Source: Bacteroidia bacterium (GTDB taxonomy: Bacteria; Bacteroidota; Bacteroidia; DATLTG01). From it: 64,000 nt of DNA. Positions within the stretch are counted from its first letter, which is position 1; each line of letters opens with the position of its first letter. Location: contig JBDTAC010000089.1 in the NCBI GenBank assembly GCA_039924845.1, forward strand, positions 42,844-106,843, given 5' to 3'. This document shows, in pieces, positions 1 through 10,097 of this stretch. Below the pieces are notes generated by a model that saw only the letters and a list, made by a program, of their open reading frames with translations, ran no database searches and was not told the origin of the DNA. A program made the translations under genes and the position numbers.

Positions 1-736
1 AAACTTCGTGTAAATTCAATAAAAATTGACGAATTTTTTCGCTGTTAATTTCATCTGGAACACCGTCCAAAGACAATCGCAACGAGTCTTTTAACAAACC
101 ATAAGTACTCCAAACAATAAGAATACAAATCACTAAACTCATCGCGGTATCTACCCATTCATAACCTGTATAAATAATTAAAATGCCCGAAATCACTACA
201 CCTAATGACACAATCGCATCGCTCGCCATGTGTAAATAAGCACCTTTTATGTTTAAATCACTGTCTTTGTCTCTCAAAAAAAGCAGCGCCGTTGCGCCAT
301 TGACAAGTATTCCAGCAAAAGCCACCATCGAAATTAATTTCCCTTCCACCGTGTGAGGCGCGTGTATTCGACTGATGGCTTCCCAAGCTATAGCGCCCAC
401 ACCGATTAATAATAAGGAAGCATTTGCCAATGCCACTAAAACCGTAGTTTTCCCGTAACCGTAGGTGTATTTCGAATTGGGTTTTCGCTTGGATAATTTT
501 TCGGCAACTACTACCATAATTAATCCGGCTACATCTCCAAAATTATGTCCTGCATCCGTTAATAATGCTAAGGAATTGCTGATAAAACCCGCAATAATTT
601 CAATCACAACAAAAGATGCATTTAAAAAAATACCTATCAGAAATAGTTTTGTAATGTTTGCTGGATGAGCGTGGTGATGCCCATGTCCGTGATGACTGTG
701 GTCGTGATGTTCGTGCGAATGATCGTGATGTTCCAA
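1..736 (-). CDS. Cation diffusion facilitator exporter, C-terminus cut by window edge
   Basis: Inner-membrane divalent metal (Zn/Co/Cd type) exporter of the CDF family, probably a metal/proton antiporter. The visible 245 residues start with a tail in which almost every second residue is His (residues 2-25), followed by four or more hydrophobic helices. The paired metal-site motifs HNFGD (about residue 55) and HMASDA (about residue 150) are both present, and a GVPDEI segment marks the beginning of the cytoplasmic domain before the edge. No ATG fits the family N-terminus, so I take the TTG at 736-734 as the start, just before the His tail; this is uncertain. It is divergent from the glycosyltransferase at 818. 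Family call is secure, substrate is inference. Confidence 0.88.
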   Translation of the reverse strand, partial: MEHHDHSHEHHDHSHHGHGHHHAHPANITKLFLIGIFLNASFVVIEIIAGFISNSLALLTDAGHNFGDVAGLIMVVVAEKLSKRKPNSKYTYGYGKTTVLVALANASLLLIGVGAIAWEAISRIHAPHTVEGKLISMVAFAGILVNGATALLFLRDKDSDLNIKGAYLHMASDAIVSLGVVISGILIIYTGYEWVDTAMSLVICILIVWSTYGLLKDSLRLSLDGVPDEINSEKIRQFLLNLHEV

Positions 737-798
737 GATAAAAAATATTTTTTCAAAGATATAAATTTAAACAGCCGCTACGAAGTTTACAGAACTGC

Positions 799-806
799 TA
801 TATTTG
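799..806 (+). promoter_or_regulatory. Bacteroidota -7 box TATATTTG before the glycosyltransferase
   Basis: Exact TAnnTTTG match 11 bases before the ATG at 818. No clear TTG -33 element was seen. It supports starting the gene at 818 rather than at the in-frame ATG at 665, which would overlap the divergent CDF gene. Confidence 0.5.
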
Positions 807-817
807 TAAACCTGAAA

Positions 818-2044
818 ATGAAAATTTTAATTCTCACACAATATTTTCCGCCCGAAGTAGGCGCGCCTCAAAACCGTTTATTTGAGTTGGCGGTCCGTTT
901 GCAAAAATTGGGTGCAGAAATTAGCGTATTAACAGCGATGCCGAATTATCCGCAAATGCAGATATACAAAGCATATCAAGGAAAAAAATATTTTTTTGAA
1001 GAGATGAATGGATTAAAAATTCACCGTTCCTGGATTTATGTAAGTTCAAGTAAATCAATTGTTCCACGACTGATGAATTATTTTTCATTCGTTTTTTCTT
1101 CGATGTGGATAGGTTGTTTTAAATTGGAAAAATTTGATTTCGTTTTATGTGAATCTCCACCTTTATTTTTGGGAATTACGGCGTATGTATTGAAGAAAAT
1201 AAAACGTTCGAAATTAATTTTTAATGTATCCGATTTATGGCCCGAAAGCGCTGAGAAATTAGGGCTTGTAAAAAATAAATTTTTACTTTCTTTATCTTCT
1301 AAGTTAGAAGAATTTATGTATCGAAAATCCGAATTAATTAGCGGGCAAACTCAAGGGATTGTAAAAAATATTTCGGATCGCTTTCCTGAAAAAAAGATTT
1401 TCTGGTTGCCGAATGGAGTGGATTTGAGTTTTTATAAATACGATGAAATTGATGCTGAAAAATGGCGTCAAAAAAATAATTTTTCGAATACTGATTTTAT
1501 TCTTTTGTATGCCGGAATTATTGGTCATGCGCAAGGTTTAGAAGTAATTTTAAAAGCAGCTGAAAAATTAAAATTACATCCGAAAATAAAATTTATTTTA
1601 CTTGGCAGCGGACCTGAAAAAATAAATTTAGAGCAATTAAAAAATCAATTACAACTCGAAAATGTTTTCTTTTTTGATGTCGTTGCAAAAACGGAAATGC
1701 CCGAGATTATTGCTACTTCGGACGTTTCGATTATTCCGCTTAAAAAATTAGATTTATTTAAAGGCGCTATTCCATCAAAAATATTTGAAAATTTAGCGAT
1801 GAAAAAAGCCATTTTACTCGGCGTAGAAGGTGAAGCGAAAGAATTATTTATCGACGAAGGAAAATGCGGCTTGGCTTTTATTCCCGAAGACAGCGCCGAT
1901 TTGGCGAATAAAATTTTAGAACTTTACAACCATCCAATATCTTTGAAAACCTTTGGTGAAAACGGTTACAATTATGTTCAGAAAAAATTTACACGCGATA
2001 AAATTGCAACAGATTTTTGGAATTTTATCAATTTGAATCAATAA
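818..2044 (+). CDS. Glycosyltransferase family 4 (WbuB-like)
   Basis: Predicted cytoplasmic GT-B glycosyltransferase of 408 residues that would transfer a sugar to a lipid-linked or envelope polysaccharide intermediate. The N-terminus ILTQYFPPEVGAPQNR is the usual opening of WbuB-type GT4 enzymes. The C-terminal nucleotide-sugar domain shows GHAQGLE (about residue 236) and PSKIFENLAMKKAI (about 318), where the family's acidic-loop residues lie. The start was chosen at 818 because family homology begins there and a -7 box lies at 799-806. It overlaps nothing and is followed after two bases by the O-antigen ligase-like gene, so a shared transcript is likely. One AT repeat copy (1471-1485) is in frame and encodes KNNFS. 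The sugar is unknown. Confidence 0.88.
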   Translation: MKILILTQYFPPEVGAPQNRLFELAVRLQKLGAEISVLTAMPNYPQMQIYKAYQGKKYFFEEMNGLKIHRSWIYVSSSKSIVPRLMNYFSFVFSSMWIGCFKLEKFDFVLCESPPLFLGITAYVLKKIKRSKLIFNVSDLWPESAEKLGLVKNKFLLSLSSKLEEFMYRKSELISGQTQGIVKNISDRFPEKKIFWLPNGVDLSFYKYDEIDAEKWRQKNNFSNTDFILLYAGIIGHAQGLEVILKAAEKLKLHPKIKFILLGSGPEKINLEQLKNQLQLENVFFFDVVAKTEMPEIIATSDVSIIPLKKLDLFKGAIPSKIFENLAMKKAILLGVEGEAKELFIDEGKCGLAFIPEDSADLANKILELYNHPISLKTFGENGYNYVQKKFTRDKIATDFWNFINLNQ

Positions 2045-2046
2045 AA

Positions 2047-3273
2047 ATGATAGAACAACGCATGTTTTGGCACAAACGCATTCACTATTTTTTAGTGCTA
2101 CTAATTGCTTGTGCATTATCTTCGGTACTTATAACGCCTGTTTTTATTGTGCTGTTGTGTATCAATTGGGTGGCAGAAGGTAATTTCAAAAAAAAGTTTT
2201 CCGACAACAAAAATAAGAGCATCGCATTTTTATTTTGTTCCTTGTTATTTGTGTACATGATTGGGCTGTTGCACACCACGAATATGCAAGCGGGCTGGTT
2301 TGACATTCAAGTGAAGTGTTCGCTTTTTATTTTTCCACTGCTTTTAGCGAGTTCTACTTTTACGAAAAAAGAAAGAGAAACTATTTTGTTGTCTTTTATT
2401 ATCGGATGTTTTATTGCGGTGCTCATTTGCTTGACAAACGCAGTGTATCGCTATTTTGTCTTCTCAGAAAATAATTTTTTCTATGAATCTTTTTCAAATA
2501 TTATTCATTTGCATCCGAGTTATTTTTCGATGTTTTTAAATACAGCCAATGCATTTTTACTTTTATATTCTCTGAAAAACCAAACTGTTTTATCGAAATC
2601 AAAAAAGGTTTTAATTGCGTTTATTGTATTATTTTTTGCGATAATCATTGCATTGCTTTCTTCTAAAATGGGCATTATCACGCTGATTTTACTCGTGTTT
2701 TTATATTTTATTTTTTACATTATTCAACACAAAAAAATAATTTTCGGATTGGCAGGAATTGGTATTTTGATTTTATTGTTTTTCACAATGCTGAAATTTG
2801 TTCCTGAAATAAAAGGTAGAATCTATGGATTGGTAAGTGTTGTAAGCGATAAAAATTCAATTACCAATTCAGATTCAGAAAGTACTGGCGTACGCATTTT
2901 GGTGTGGGGCGCGACGAAAGACGTAATCAAAGAGCATTTTTGGACAGGTGCTGGAACGGGCGATGTAAAAGCGGTGTTGATGGAAAAATACAAACAGAAA
3001 GGTTTAACCGGCGCTTATGAACATCAATTAAACTCGCATAACCAGTATTTGCAGACGTTTGCAACGCTTGGTATTTTTGGCTTTCTAATTTTACTGGCTA
3101 ATTTTTTTATCCCGATTTATATCGGAATTAAAAGAAATAAAAAAATGTATCTTATTTTTTTAATGATTATTATGTTGAATTTTTTATCTGAATCGATGCT
3201 GGAAAGGCAAGCGGGAGTGATGTTTTACGCATTCTTTAATTCTTTTTTGTTTTTTAATTTTGAGACCGAATAA
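2047..3273 (+). CDS. O-antigen ligase/polymerase-like membrane protein
   Basis: Polytopic membrane protein of 408 residues with roughly ten or more hydrophobic segments and a large periplasmic loop. The loop carries the Wzy_C/O-antigen ligase hallmarks: GVRILVWGATKDVIKEH, GAGTGD, and SHNQYLQTFATLG (about residue 330), the conserved His-rich motif before a final membrane helix. The family joins or polymerises undecaprenyl-linked glycans on the periplasmic face. I use the ATG at 2047, directly after the stop of the upstream glycosyltransferase; an ATG at 2017 would overlap that gene and 2062 is also possible. Two AT repeat variants lie in frame near 2466 (ENNFF) and 2732 (KKIIF). Ligase versus polymerase cannot be decided. 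Confidence 0.82.
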   Translation: MIEQRMFWHKRIHYFLVLLIACALSSVLITPVFIVLLCINWVAEGNFKKKFSDNKNKSIAFLFCSLLFVYMIGLLHTTNMQAGWFDIQVKCSLFIFPLLLASSTFTKKERETILLSFIIGCFIAVLICLTNAVYRYFVFSENNFFYESFSNIIHLHPSYFSMFLNTANAFLLLYSLKNQTVLSKSKKVLIAFIVLFFAIIIALLSSKMGIITLILLVFLYFIFYIIQHKKIIFGLAGIGILILLFFTMLKFVPEIKGRIYGLVSVVSDKNSITNSDSESTGVRILVWGATKDVIKEHFWTGAGTGDVKAVLMEKYKQKGLTGAYEHQLNSHNQYLQTFATLGIFGFLILLANFFIPIYIGIKRNKKMYLIFLMIIMLNFLSESMLERQAGVMFYAFFNSFLFFNFETE

Positions 3274-3275
3274 AT

Positions 3276-4217
3276 ATGTTTAATCACGAAAAGCATTCTT
3301 CATCCAAAAAAAAAGTAGCCAACGATTTAGGTTTCGGACTTAATTCGGCAATCAACGGAAAGCGTGCGCTCAATAAAGACGGCAGTTTCAATGTTGTTCG
3401 AAAAGGCGTTCCGTTTTTCCAATCGTTCGAAGTATTTCACAAATTAATTGCCATGTCCTGGCTAAAATTTAATTTTTTGGTCTTTGCTTTTTACACTTTT
3501 GCTAATTTATTTTTTGCTGTTTTGTATTGGCAAGTAGGTGTTAGTGAGCTTTCCGGAATTGACGGAACAACTGCTTTCGAAAAATTTATGAATGTTTTCT
3601 TTTTCAGTGCACAAACTCTTACTACGCTTGGTTACGGGAAAATGGCACCAATTCAAATCGAATCGAGTATGATTGCTTCTATAGAATCTATGGTTGGTTT
3701 ATTGGGTTTTGCATTGGCAACAGGCTTGCTGTACGGACGTTTTTCACGACCAGTGGCAAAAATTATGTATAGCAAAAATGCACTTATTGCACCGTATAAA
3801 GATTCTACCGCATTTGAGTTTCGAATGATTAACGGACGAAGTAATCAGTTGATAGAAGTGGAAATGGAAGTGATACTTTTTATCAATAATAAGCATACGA
3901 AAACACGTGAATATTTGCTCTTGCCCTTGGAACGCGATCGGCTTAGCCTTTTTCCGATGAATTGGACAATTGTGCATCACGTGGATGAAAAAAGTCCTTT
4001 GTATGAAATTACCGAAAAAGAATTATTGGAGCGCGATGCCGAATTTATCATTCTTCTGAAAGCCTTTGACGACAGCTTTTCTCAGACTATTTATTCGCGC
4101 CATTCATACATGGCTGATGAACTTATTTGGGGACAAAAATTCGCAAATATGTTAAGCATTTCAGAAACAGGAATGCGTATTTTGCACATTGATAAATTAA
4201 ATGAAACGTCCGTTTAA
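3276..4217 (+). CDS. Inward-rectifier (KirBac-type) potassium channel
   Basis: 313-residue ion channel. A slide-helix region is followed by TM1 (about residues 65-90), a pore loop with the K+ selectivity filter TTLGYG (residues 116-121), TM2 (about 135-155), and a cytoplasmic beta-rich domain of about 150 residues ending in the Kir-type stretch EFIILLKAFDDSFSQT. Filter plus C-terminal domain identify KirBac rather than a generic two-helix channel. The ATG is two bases after the stop of the O-antigen ligase-like gene, so it appears co-transcribed with the two envelope glycan genes. A functional connection is not evident from sequence. Followed by a convergent intergenic hairpin at 4252-4270. 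Confidence 0.93.
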   Translation: MFNHEKHSSSKKKVANDLGFGLNSAINGKRALNKDGSFNVVRKGVPFFQSFEVFHKLIAMSWLKFNFLVFAFYTFANLFFAVLYWQVGVSELSGIDGTTAFEKFMNVFFFSAQTLTTLGYGKMAPIQIESSMIASIESMVGLLGFALATGLLYGRFSRPVAKIMYSKNALIAPYKDSTAFEFRMINGRSNQLIEVEMEVILFINNKHTKTREYLLLPLERDRLSLFPMNWTIVHHVDEKSPLYEITEKELLERDAEFIILLKAFDDSFSQTIYSRHSYMADELIWGQKFANMLSISETGMRILHIDKLNETSV

Positions 4218-4251
4218 TTCAGAAAAAAAATTTTTGAGGCACAAATAAGCG

Positions 4252-4270
4252 TTTGAAAAATTAATTTTTC
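4252..4270. repeat. AT palindrome, AATTAATT variant, between convergent genes
   Basis: TTTGAAAAATTAATTTTTC lies between the ends of the channel gene (+) and the TonB-like gene (-). It can fold as a hairpin of A:T pairs with a G:C pair near its base. Confidence 0.6.
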
Positions 4271-4740
4271 TATTTATTATCCCTTAAAATAAATTTGATA
4301 GGTAAACTCATTTGAGTCGCTACATTTTTACCATCTTGTTTTGGAGGAATCCAATTCGGCATTTCTTTTATCACTTTTAGTGCTTCAGCATCTAACTCGA
4401 GCGCATTTGTAATTCCTCTTAAAATTTTCACTTGTGATATTGTTCCTTTATCTGAAATAACAAAGGAAACATAAATAGTGCCTTCAATTTTTTTTGTCTT
4501 TGCAGAATAAGGATAAACTGTATGCTTCTTTAAATAACTTGTCAATGAATCTTGTCCGCCTGGAAATGTTGGCATTTGTTCTACGATTATATAGGGTTTG
4601 CCTGTGTTCAATGTTTTCGGTGTGTTAGATGTGTCCATGTAGCAAACTGTGGATGGCTTATGTAATTTGTTCTGCGTGCTTTGCGCTTTTACAGATTGAA
4701 ATCCAACAAAAAGAAAAAGTATCCACACAATTTTTTTCAT
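4270..4740 (-). CDS. TonB C-terminal domain protein, secreted
   Basis: 156 residues: a hydrophobic signal peptide (about residues 1-19, ending KAQS) followed by a TonB C-terminal domain from about residue 75 to the end, recognisable by VEQMPTFPGGQDSL, YPYSAKTKKIEGTIYVSFVI and the final MSLPIKFIL. There is no long proline-rich periplasm-spanning linker and the N-terminus looks cleavable rather than anchored, so a role energising an outer-membrane receptor is less certain than for classical TonB. Similar short secreted TonB_C proteins are common in Bacteroidota. Monocistronic, with a good promoter at 4763-4793 on the - strand. Confidence 0.82.
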   Translation of the reverse strand: MKKIVWILFLFVGFQSVKAQSTQNKLHKPSTVCYMDTSNTPKTLNTGKPYIIVEQMPTFPGGQDSLTSYLKKHTVYPYSAKTKKIEGTIYVSFVISDKGTISQVKILRGITNALELDAEALKVIKEMPNWIPPKQDGKNVATQMSLPIKFILRDNK

Positions 4741-4762
4741 GAAACGAAAGTTTACGTTTTAA

Positions 4763-4793
4763 CAAATGTAGAAAAATAATTTTCTAAAAACAA
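4763..4793 (-). promoter_or_regulatory. Promoter of the TonB-like gene (TTG - 20 nt - TACATTTG)
   Basis: On the - strand TTG (4793-4791) and TACATTTG (4770-4763) are 20 bases apart, close to the Bacteroidota primary sigma consensus. The start codon is 22 bases downstream of the -7 box. Confidence 0.6.
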
Positions 4794-4798
4794 TTGGT

Positions 4799-6076
4799 AT
4801 GACGGAAGAATTGCTGCACCATATTTGGAAATTTCGCTTGTTTGATACTCAAAATTTAGTGTTGGAATCAGGCGAAAAATTAGAAATTCTAAATGTCGGA
4901 TCACACAATACAGATGCTGGTCCGGATTTTTTTAATGCGCGTATTAAAATTGGAAACACGCTTTGGGCGGGTAATGTGGAGCTTCATATCAATGCTTCGG
5001 ATTGGTACAAACACGGTCATCAACAAAATAAAGCCTACGATAATATTGTGCTGCACGTGGTTTTTGATGCAGATGTTATTGTAAATAGAAACAGCGGAGA
5101 AGCTTTTCCTACATTGGTTTTGAAGAATAAAATAAATCCTCGTTATTTAAGTAATTACGATTATTTGAAATCCGCAAAAGTAGAAATATCTTGTGAAAAA
5201 ATATTTTTTGAAACAGATATTTTTGTGTTGAATAATTGGTTGGATCGTTTGATGATAGAGCGTTTGGAACAAAAATCGGAAATGATTACGCGCTATTTAA
5301 AATTAAATCACAACGATTGGGAAGAGACATTTTACCAATTTTTGGCGCGTAATTTTGGTTTCAAAATCAATGCAGATGCGTTTGAATTACTCGCTAAATC
5401 CTTGCCAAATGCCTATTTGGCGAAACACAAAAATAATTTATTTCAGATAGAAGCTTTGTTGTTCGGTCAAGCCGGATTTTTAGAAAAAAAATTCTCGGAC
5501 GATTATCCGCAGCAATTGCAAAAAGAATATTTTTTCTTGAAAAAAAAATTCCGACTCCAAAATTTAGAACCACATTTATGGAAAATGTTGCGCCTGCGTC
5601 CTGTTAATTTCCCGACTGTTCGTTTGGCACAATTCGCAAAGTTGATAAGCATTTCATCGCATTTATTTTCAAAAATAATGGAAACAGAAACGCTGGAAGA
5701 AATTGAAAAACTACTGACTGTTGAAACGAGCGACTATTGGAAAACACATTTTCATTTCGAGAAAAAATCGCGGAAGCAAACGAAAAAGCTCGGTAAAATG
5801 GCAATTGAAAATATCGTCATTAACACGCTTGTTCCTTTCTTGTTTGTGTATGGAAAACATAAAAGCGAAGAGGAATTTGTGGAGCGAGCTTTGACCTTTC
5901 TTCAAAAAACAAATCCTGAAAAAAATCACATCACGGAAACGTGGAAAAAATTGGGAATGAAAATGGAGAATGCTTTTGTATCACAGGCTTCCATTCAATT
6001 GAAAAATGATTATTGCAGCCAAAAAAAATGTTTGCAATGCGCCGTCGGAAATTATTTGTTGAAGAAAGATTCATAA
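4799..6076 (+). CDS. DUF2851 family protein
   Basis: 425-residue protein of the DUF2851 family, which is widespread in Bacteroidota and has no established function. Diagnostic features are the opening TEELLHHIWKFRLFDTQNL, then NVGSHNTDAGPDFFNARIKI and the WAGNVELHINASDWYKHGH segment in the first 80 residues, and a Cys cluster C406, C411, C414 near the C-terminus that may bind metal. No signal peptide or membrane helix. The start ATG follows a copy of the AT repeat (GAAAAATAATTTTC, 4771-4784) and the divergent promoter of the TonB-like gene. Followed by mqnA with a gap of 46 bases. Confidence 0.88.
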   Translation: MTEELLHHIWKFRLFDTQNLVLESGEKLEILNVGSHNTDAGPDFFNARIKIGNTLWAGNVELHINASDWYKHGHQQNKAYDNIVLHVVFDADVIVNRNSGEAFPTLVLKNKINPRYLSNYDYLKSAKVEISCEKIFFETDIFVLNNWLDRLMIERLEQKSEMITRYLKLNHNDWEETFYQFLARNFGFKINADAFELLAKSLPNAYLAKHKNNLFQIEALLFGQAGFLEKKFSDDYPQQLQKEYFFLKKKFRLQNLEPHLWKMLRLRPVNFPTVRLAQFAKLISISSHLFSKIMETETLEEIEKLLTVETSDYWKTHFHFEKKSRKQTKKLGKMAIENIVINTLVPFLFVYGKHKSEEEFVERALTFLQKTNPEKNHITETWKKLGMKMENAFVSQASIQLKNDYCSQKKCLQCAVGNYLLKKDS

Positions 6077-6122
6077 CTGTTTTCTGTTTTGTATTTTCGC
6101 GCTGATTTTAAGTGTGCGGAAA

Positions 6123-6869
6123 ATGAAACTTGTAAAAATATCAGCTATTTCTTATTTGAATACGAAGCCGTTTGTGTACGGAATTGAGCATTCTGGCATT
6201 TTGAATGATTATGAAATGCAATTTGATATTCCTTCGGCTTGTGCCGAAAAATTACTGAACAATCAAGTAGATATTGGCATTGTTCCTGTGGCGATTATTC
6301 CGCTTTTAAAAGAAGCTCATATTTTGACAGATTTTTGTATTGGAGCTGTTGGCGCGGTAAATTCGGTGGTTTTGTATAGTTGCGTTCCTTTGCAGGAAAT
6401 TGAAACGGTGGAATTGGATTATCAATCCAGAACTTCGGTGATGTTGACGAAAATATTAGCCAAAAATTTCTGGAAGATAAATCCGACGTGGATAAATGCT
6501 GAAAAAAATTACGAAGAAAACTTTTCTGGAAAACGTGCTGGAGTTGTTATTGGCGATCGCACTTTTGCGCTTAAAAATAAATATCCTTTTACGTATGATT
6601 TAAGCGAAGAATGGATGAAATTTACCGGATTGCCTTTTGTTTTCGCGTGTTGGGTGGCGAATAAAAAGCTTCCTGAAAAATTTATTTCTGAATTTTCTCA
6701 AGCTATCAAATACGGAATTGAACATCGAAAAGAATTAATTTTGGAGCTTCAAAAAATTAATTTTTACGCCACCGATGTAAAGCATTATTTGATGAAATCC
6801 ATCAGCTACGAATTGGATGCGTCCAAGAAAAAAGCATTGGATTTATTTTTATCCTATTTGAAAAAATAA
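6123..6869 (+). CDS. mqnA: Chorismate dehydratase MqnA (futalosine pathway)
   Basis: 248-residue enzyme of the periplasmic-binding-protein fold that dehydrates chorismate to 3-[(1-carboxyvinyl)oxy]benzoate, the first step of menaquinone synthesis by the futalosine route. The N-terminal VKISAISYLNTKPFVYG, then DIGIVPVAIIP and GDRTFAL are conserved family segments. I start at ATG 6123; a GTG three codons upstream (6114) is possible. mqnB and mqnD are encoded at 29.6-31.1 kb, so the pathway is scattered. The stop codon TAA is the centre of an AT repeat copy (6859-6874). Confidence 0.93.
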   Translation: MKLVKISAISYLNTKPFVYGIEHSGILNDYEMQFDIPSACAEKLLNNQVDIGIVPVAIIPLLKEAHILTDFCIGAVGAVNSVVLYSCVPLQEIETVELDYQSRTSVMLTKILAKNFWKINPTWINAEKNYEENFSGKRAGVVIGDRTFALKNKYPFTYDLSEEWMKFTGLPFVFACWVANKKLPEKFISEFSQAIKYGIEHRKELILELQKINFYATDVKHYLMKSISYELDASKKKALDLFLSYLKK

Positions 6870-6941
6870 TTTTCCAAACCTCCTAAATAAAATTATCAAC
6901 ATTTGTTAATAAAAACAAGGTTTTTAAAGCGGTTCCTTATT

Positions 6942-6970
6942 TTGTATTCTAAGCATTTTTAGTATATTTG
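6942..6970 (+). promoter_or_regulatory. gyrB promoter (TTG - 18 nt - TATATTTG)
   Basis: TTG at 6942-6944 and TATATTTG at 6963-6970, 18 bases apart, fit the Bacteroidota -33/-7 consensus and lie 34 bases before the gyrB ATG. Confidence 0.65.
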
Positions 6971-6986
6971 TTACGCATTAAAATAA

Positions 6987-8969
<1,983 letters not shown>

Positions 8970-9002
8970 TTTAGTTTGAAGATTTTCTGATTTATAGGAT
9001 TT

Positions 9003-9045
9003 AAAAAAGCCGTTCGAAAAATTATTTTTTTGAACGGCTTTTTTA
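9003..9045. terminator. Bidirectional terminator with an AT repeat at its tip
   Basis: Arms AGCCGTTC (9008-9015) and GAACGGCT (9032-9039) flank an AT repeat core. A run of A's precedes the stem and T's follow it, so it can act on both strands. It lies 38 bases after gyrB. Confidence 0.8.
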
Positions 9046-9067
9046 TGGTTGAAAAATATTTCGCTTA

Positions 9068-9127
9068 TCATGCTGACGAAGGAAGCATCTCTTTAATTAT
9101 AGATTTTTCACCGCGTTCAGAATGACA
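9068..9127. repeat. Imperfect inverted repeat, dispersed-repeat type
   Basis: The left arm TCATGCTGACGAAGGAAGC and the complement of the right arm, TGTCATTCTGAACGCGGTG, both continue to ATCT and align with each other, giving a long imperfect hairpin of about 60 bases between gyrB and the next gene. I recall similar TCATTCTGAACG...ATCT sequences as dispersed intergenic repeats in Bacteroidota genomes; there is no second copy in this window. Confidence 0.5.
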
Positions 9128-9130
9128 AAA

Positions 9131-9172
9131 GAATTTTATTCGAAATCAGATGCCGTCAAAAAATATTTTTTA
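9131..9172 (+). repeat. Fragment of the ~170-bp dispersed repeat
   Basis: ATTTTATTCGAAATCAGATG followed by CCGT and an AT palindrome matches the 3' end of the repeat copies at 48121-48300 and 52924-53100. Only this end is present. Confidence 0.6.
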
Positions 9173-9207
9173 ATGACTATCGGGAACTTTGCACCAAATA
9201 ATAAATT

Positions 9208-10068
9208 TTAATTTTTCTTATTAGGTTGTAAAAAGTTGTCGCCAATATATTTGTAATTAAGAATTATTTGATATTTTGTCATATCATTTTTAATTTCTTT
9301 TAACTCTGGCATAATTTCAATATAGTCGTACATATGTTTAGCAAGAACCATCAGAAGTGTATCAATCGCAGAGATTACCATTTCTTTTTGCTGTTCAATG
9401 GTTTTATTCTGTTGAATTTGAATTACACTAAGTCTACTTGCGTGTGCATAGCAACATAGAAATTTATATTGTTGTCTAAAAAAAGCTTCGCTAAAACCTG
9501 CCTTCATAGCTAAATCATGCCATTTGAAATTTAAACGCCATTCTCCTTTTAGAGCTTTTTTTTGGTCATGTTGTTCAAGTAATTTGAAAATCGGATTTTC
9601 AGCAAGTTCTCTTTTTATAGTTGCAATTGCTTCTGCTTCCACTTGTTTCTTTATTTTATCTTCTTCCGTTGTTGCTGTCATATCTTTACGCTCAATATAA
9701 CCAGCTAAGTCCCAACACAAAAAACGAAATTGTTTAAGAGTTTCATTATTCTCTGCAATAAATACATAGTTTAACGCTAAATATGTTTCAAGCGCAGCTC
9801 TAGTTAAAACAAATATCGAAGAATAGTCTAATTTGGGTGCAAATAAAATTTCACCATAGCTAAATTGATAACCATTAAGTAAATTCCTTACACTCAATAT
9901 ATGATTAATTATCTTTTGACCAAGTCCTTCTGAGTAATATATCGGAGAATTTTCGGGAAATTGTTTTCCTTTCATTCTATTACCTATTTCAATAGCTGTT
10001 TTTATAAGCAAATCTAATTTAGCTGTTGCTATAGTAAATTCAAAATGTATTTCTGAATAATTATCCAT
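9208..10068 (-). CDS. Unrecognised protein, possibly DUF5677/HEPN-like
   Basis: 286-residue protein I do not firmly recognise. It has no signal peptide and reads as all-helical. A central segment (about residues 85-125, LTRAALETYLALNYVFIAEN and LCWDLAGYIERKD) followed by an RxxxxH-like stretch (CCYAHASRLSVIQIQQ, about 205-220) resembles helical DUF5677 or HEPN-type proteins, but this is only an impression. It contains no AT repeat copy, unlike many neighbouring genes, and stands alone between gyrB and comB on the opposite strand to gyrB, so later acquisition is possible. Coding appears real: long open frame, an isolated locus and a plausible start. Confidence 0.6.
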   Translation of the reverse strand: MDNYSEIHFEFTIATAKLDLLIKTAIEIGNRMKGKQFPENSPIYYSEGLGQKIINHILSVRNLLNGYQFSYGEILFAPKLDYSSIFVLTRAALETYLALNYVFIAENNETLKQFRFLCWDLAGYIERKDMTATTEEDKIKKQVEAEAIATIKRELAENPIFKLLEQHDQKKALKGEWRLNFKWHDLAMKAGFSEAFFRQQYKFLCCYAHASRLSVIQIQQNKTIEQQKEMVISAIDTLLMVLAKHMYDYIEIMPELKEIKNDMTKYQIILNYKYIGDNFLQPNKKN

Positions 10069-10071
10069 TTT

Positions 10072-10097
10072 AAGCTAAAAATAATTTTTCAAAGCTT
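10072..10097. repeat. AT palindrome with AAGCT/AGCTT arms
   Basis: An exact core AAAAATAATTTTT is flanked by AAGCT (10072-10076) and AGCTT (10093-10097). It lies between two - strand genes and overlaps the end of comB. Confidence 0.6.

Noticed and set aside
665..817. Longer start for the glycosyltransferase at 665
   Set aside because: The extension is low-complexity antisense of the His-rich CDF N-terminus, overlaps that gene, and precedes the -7 box.
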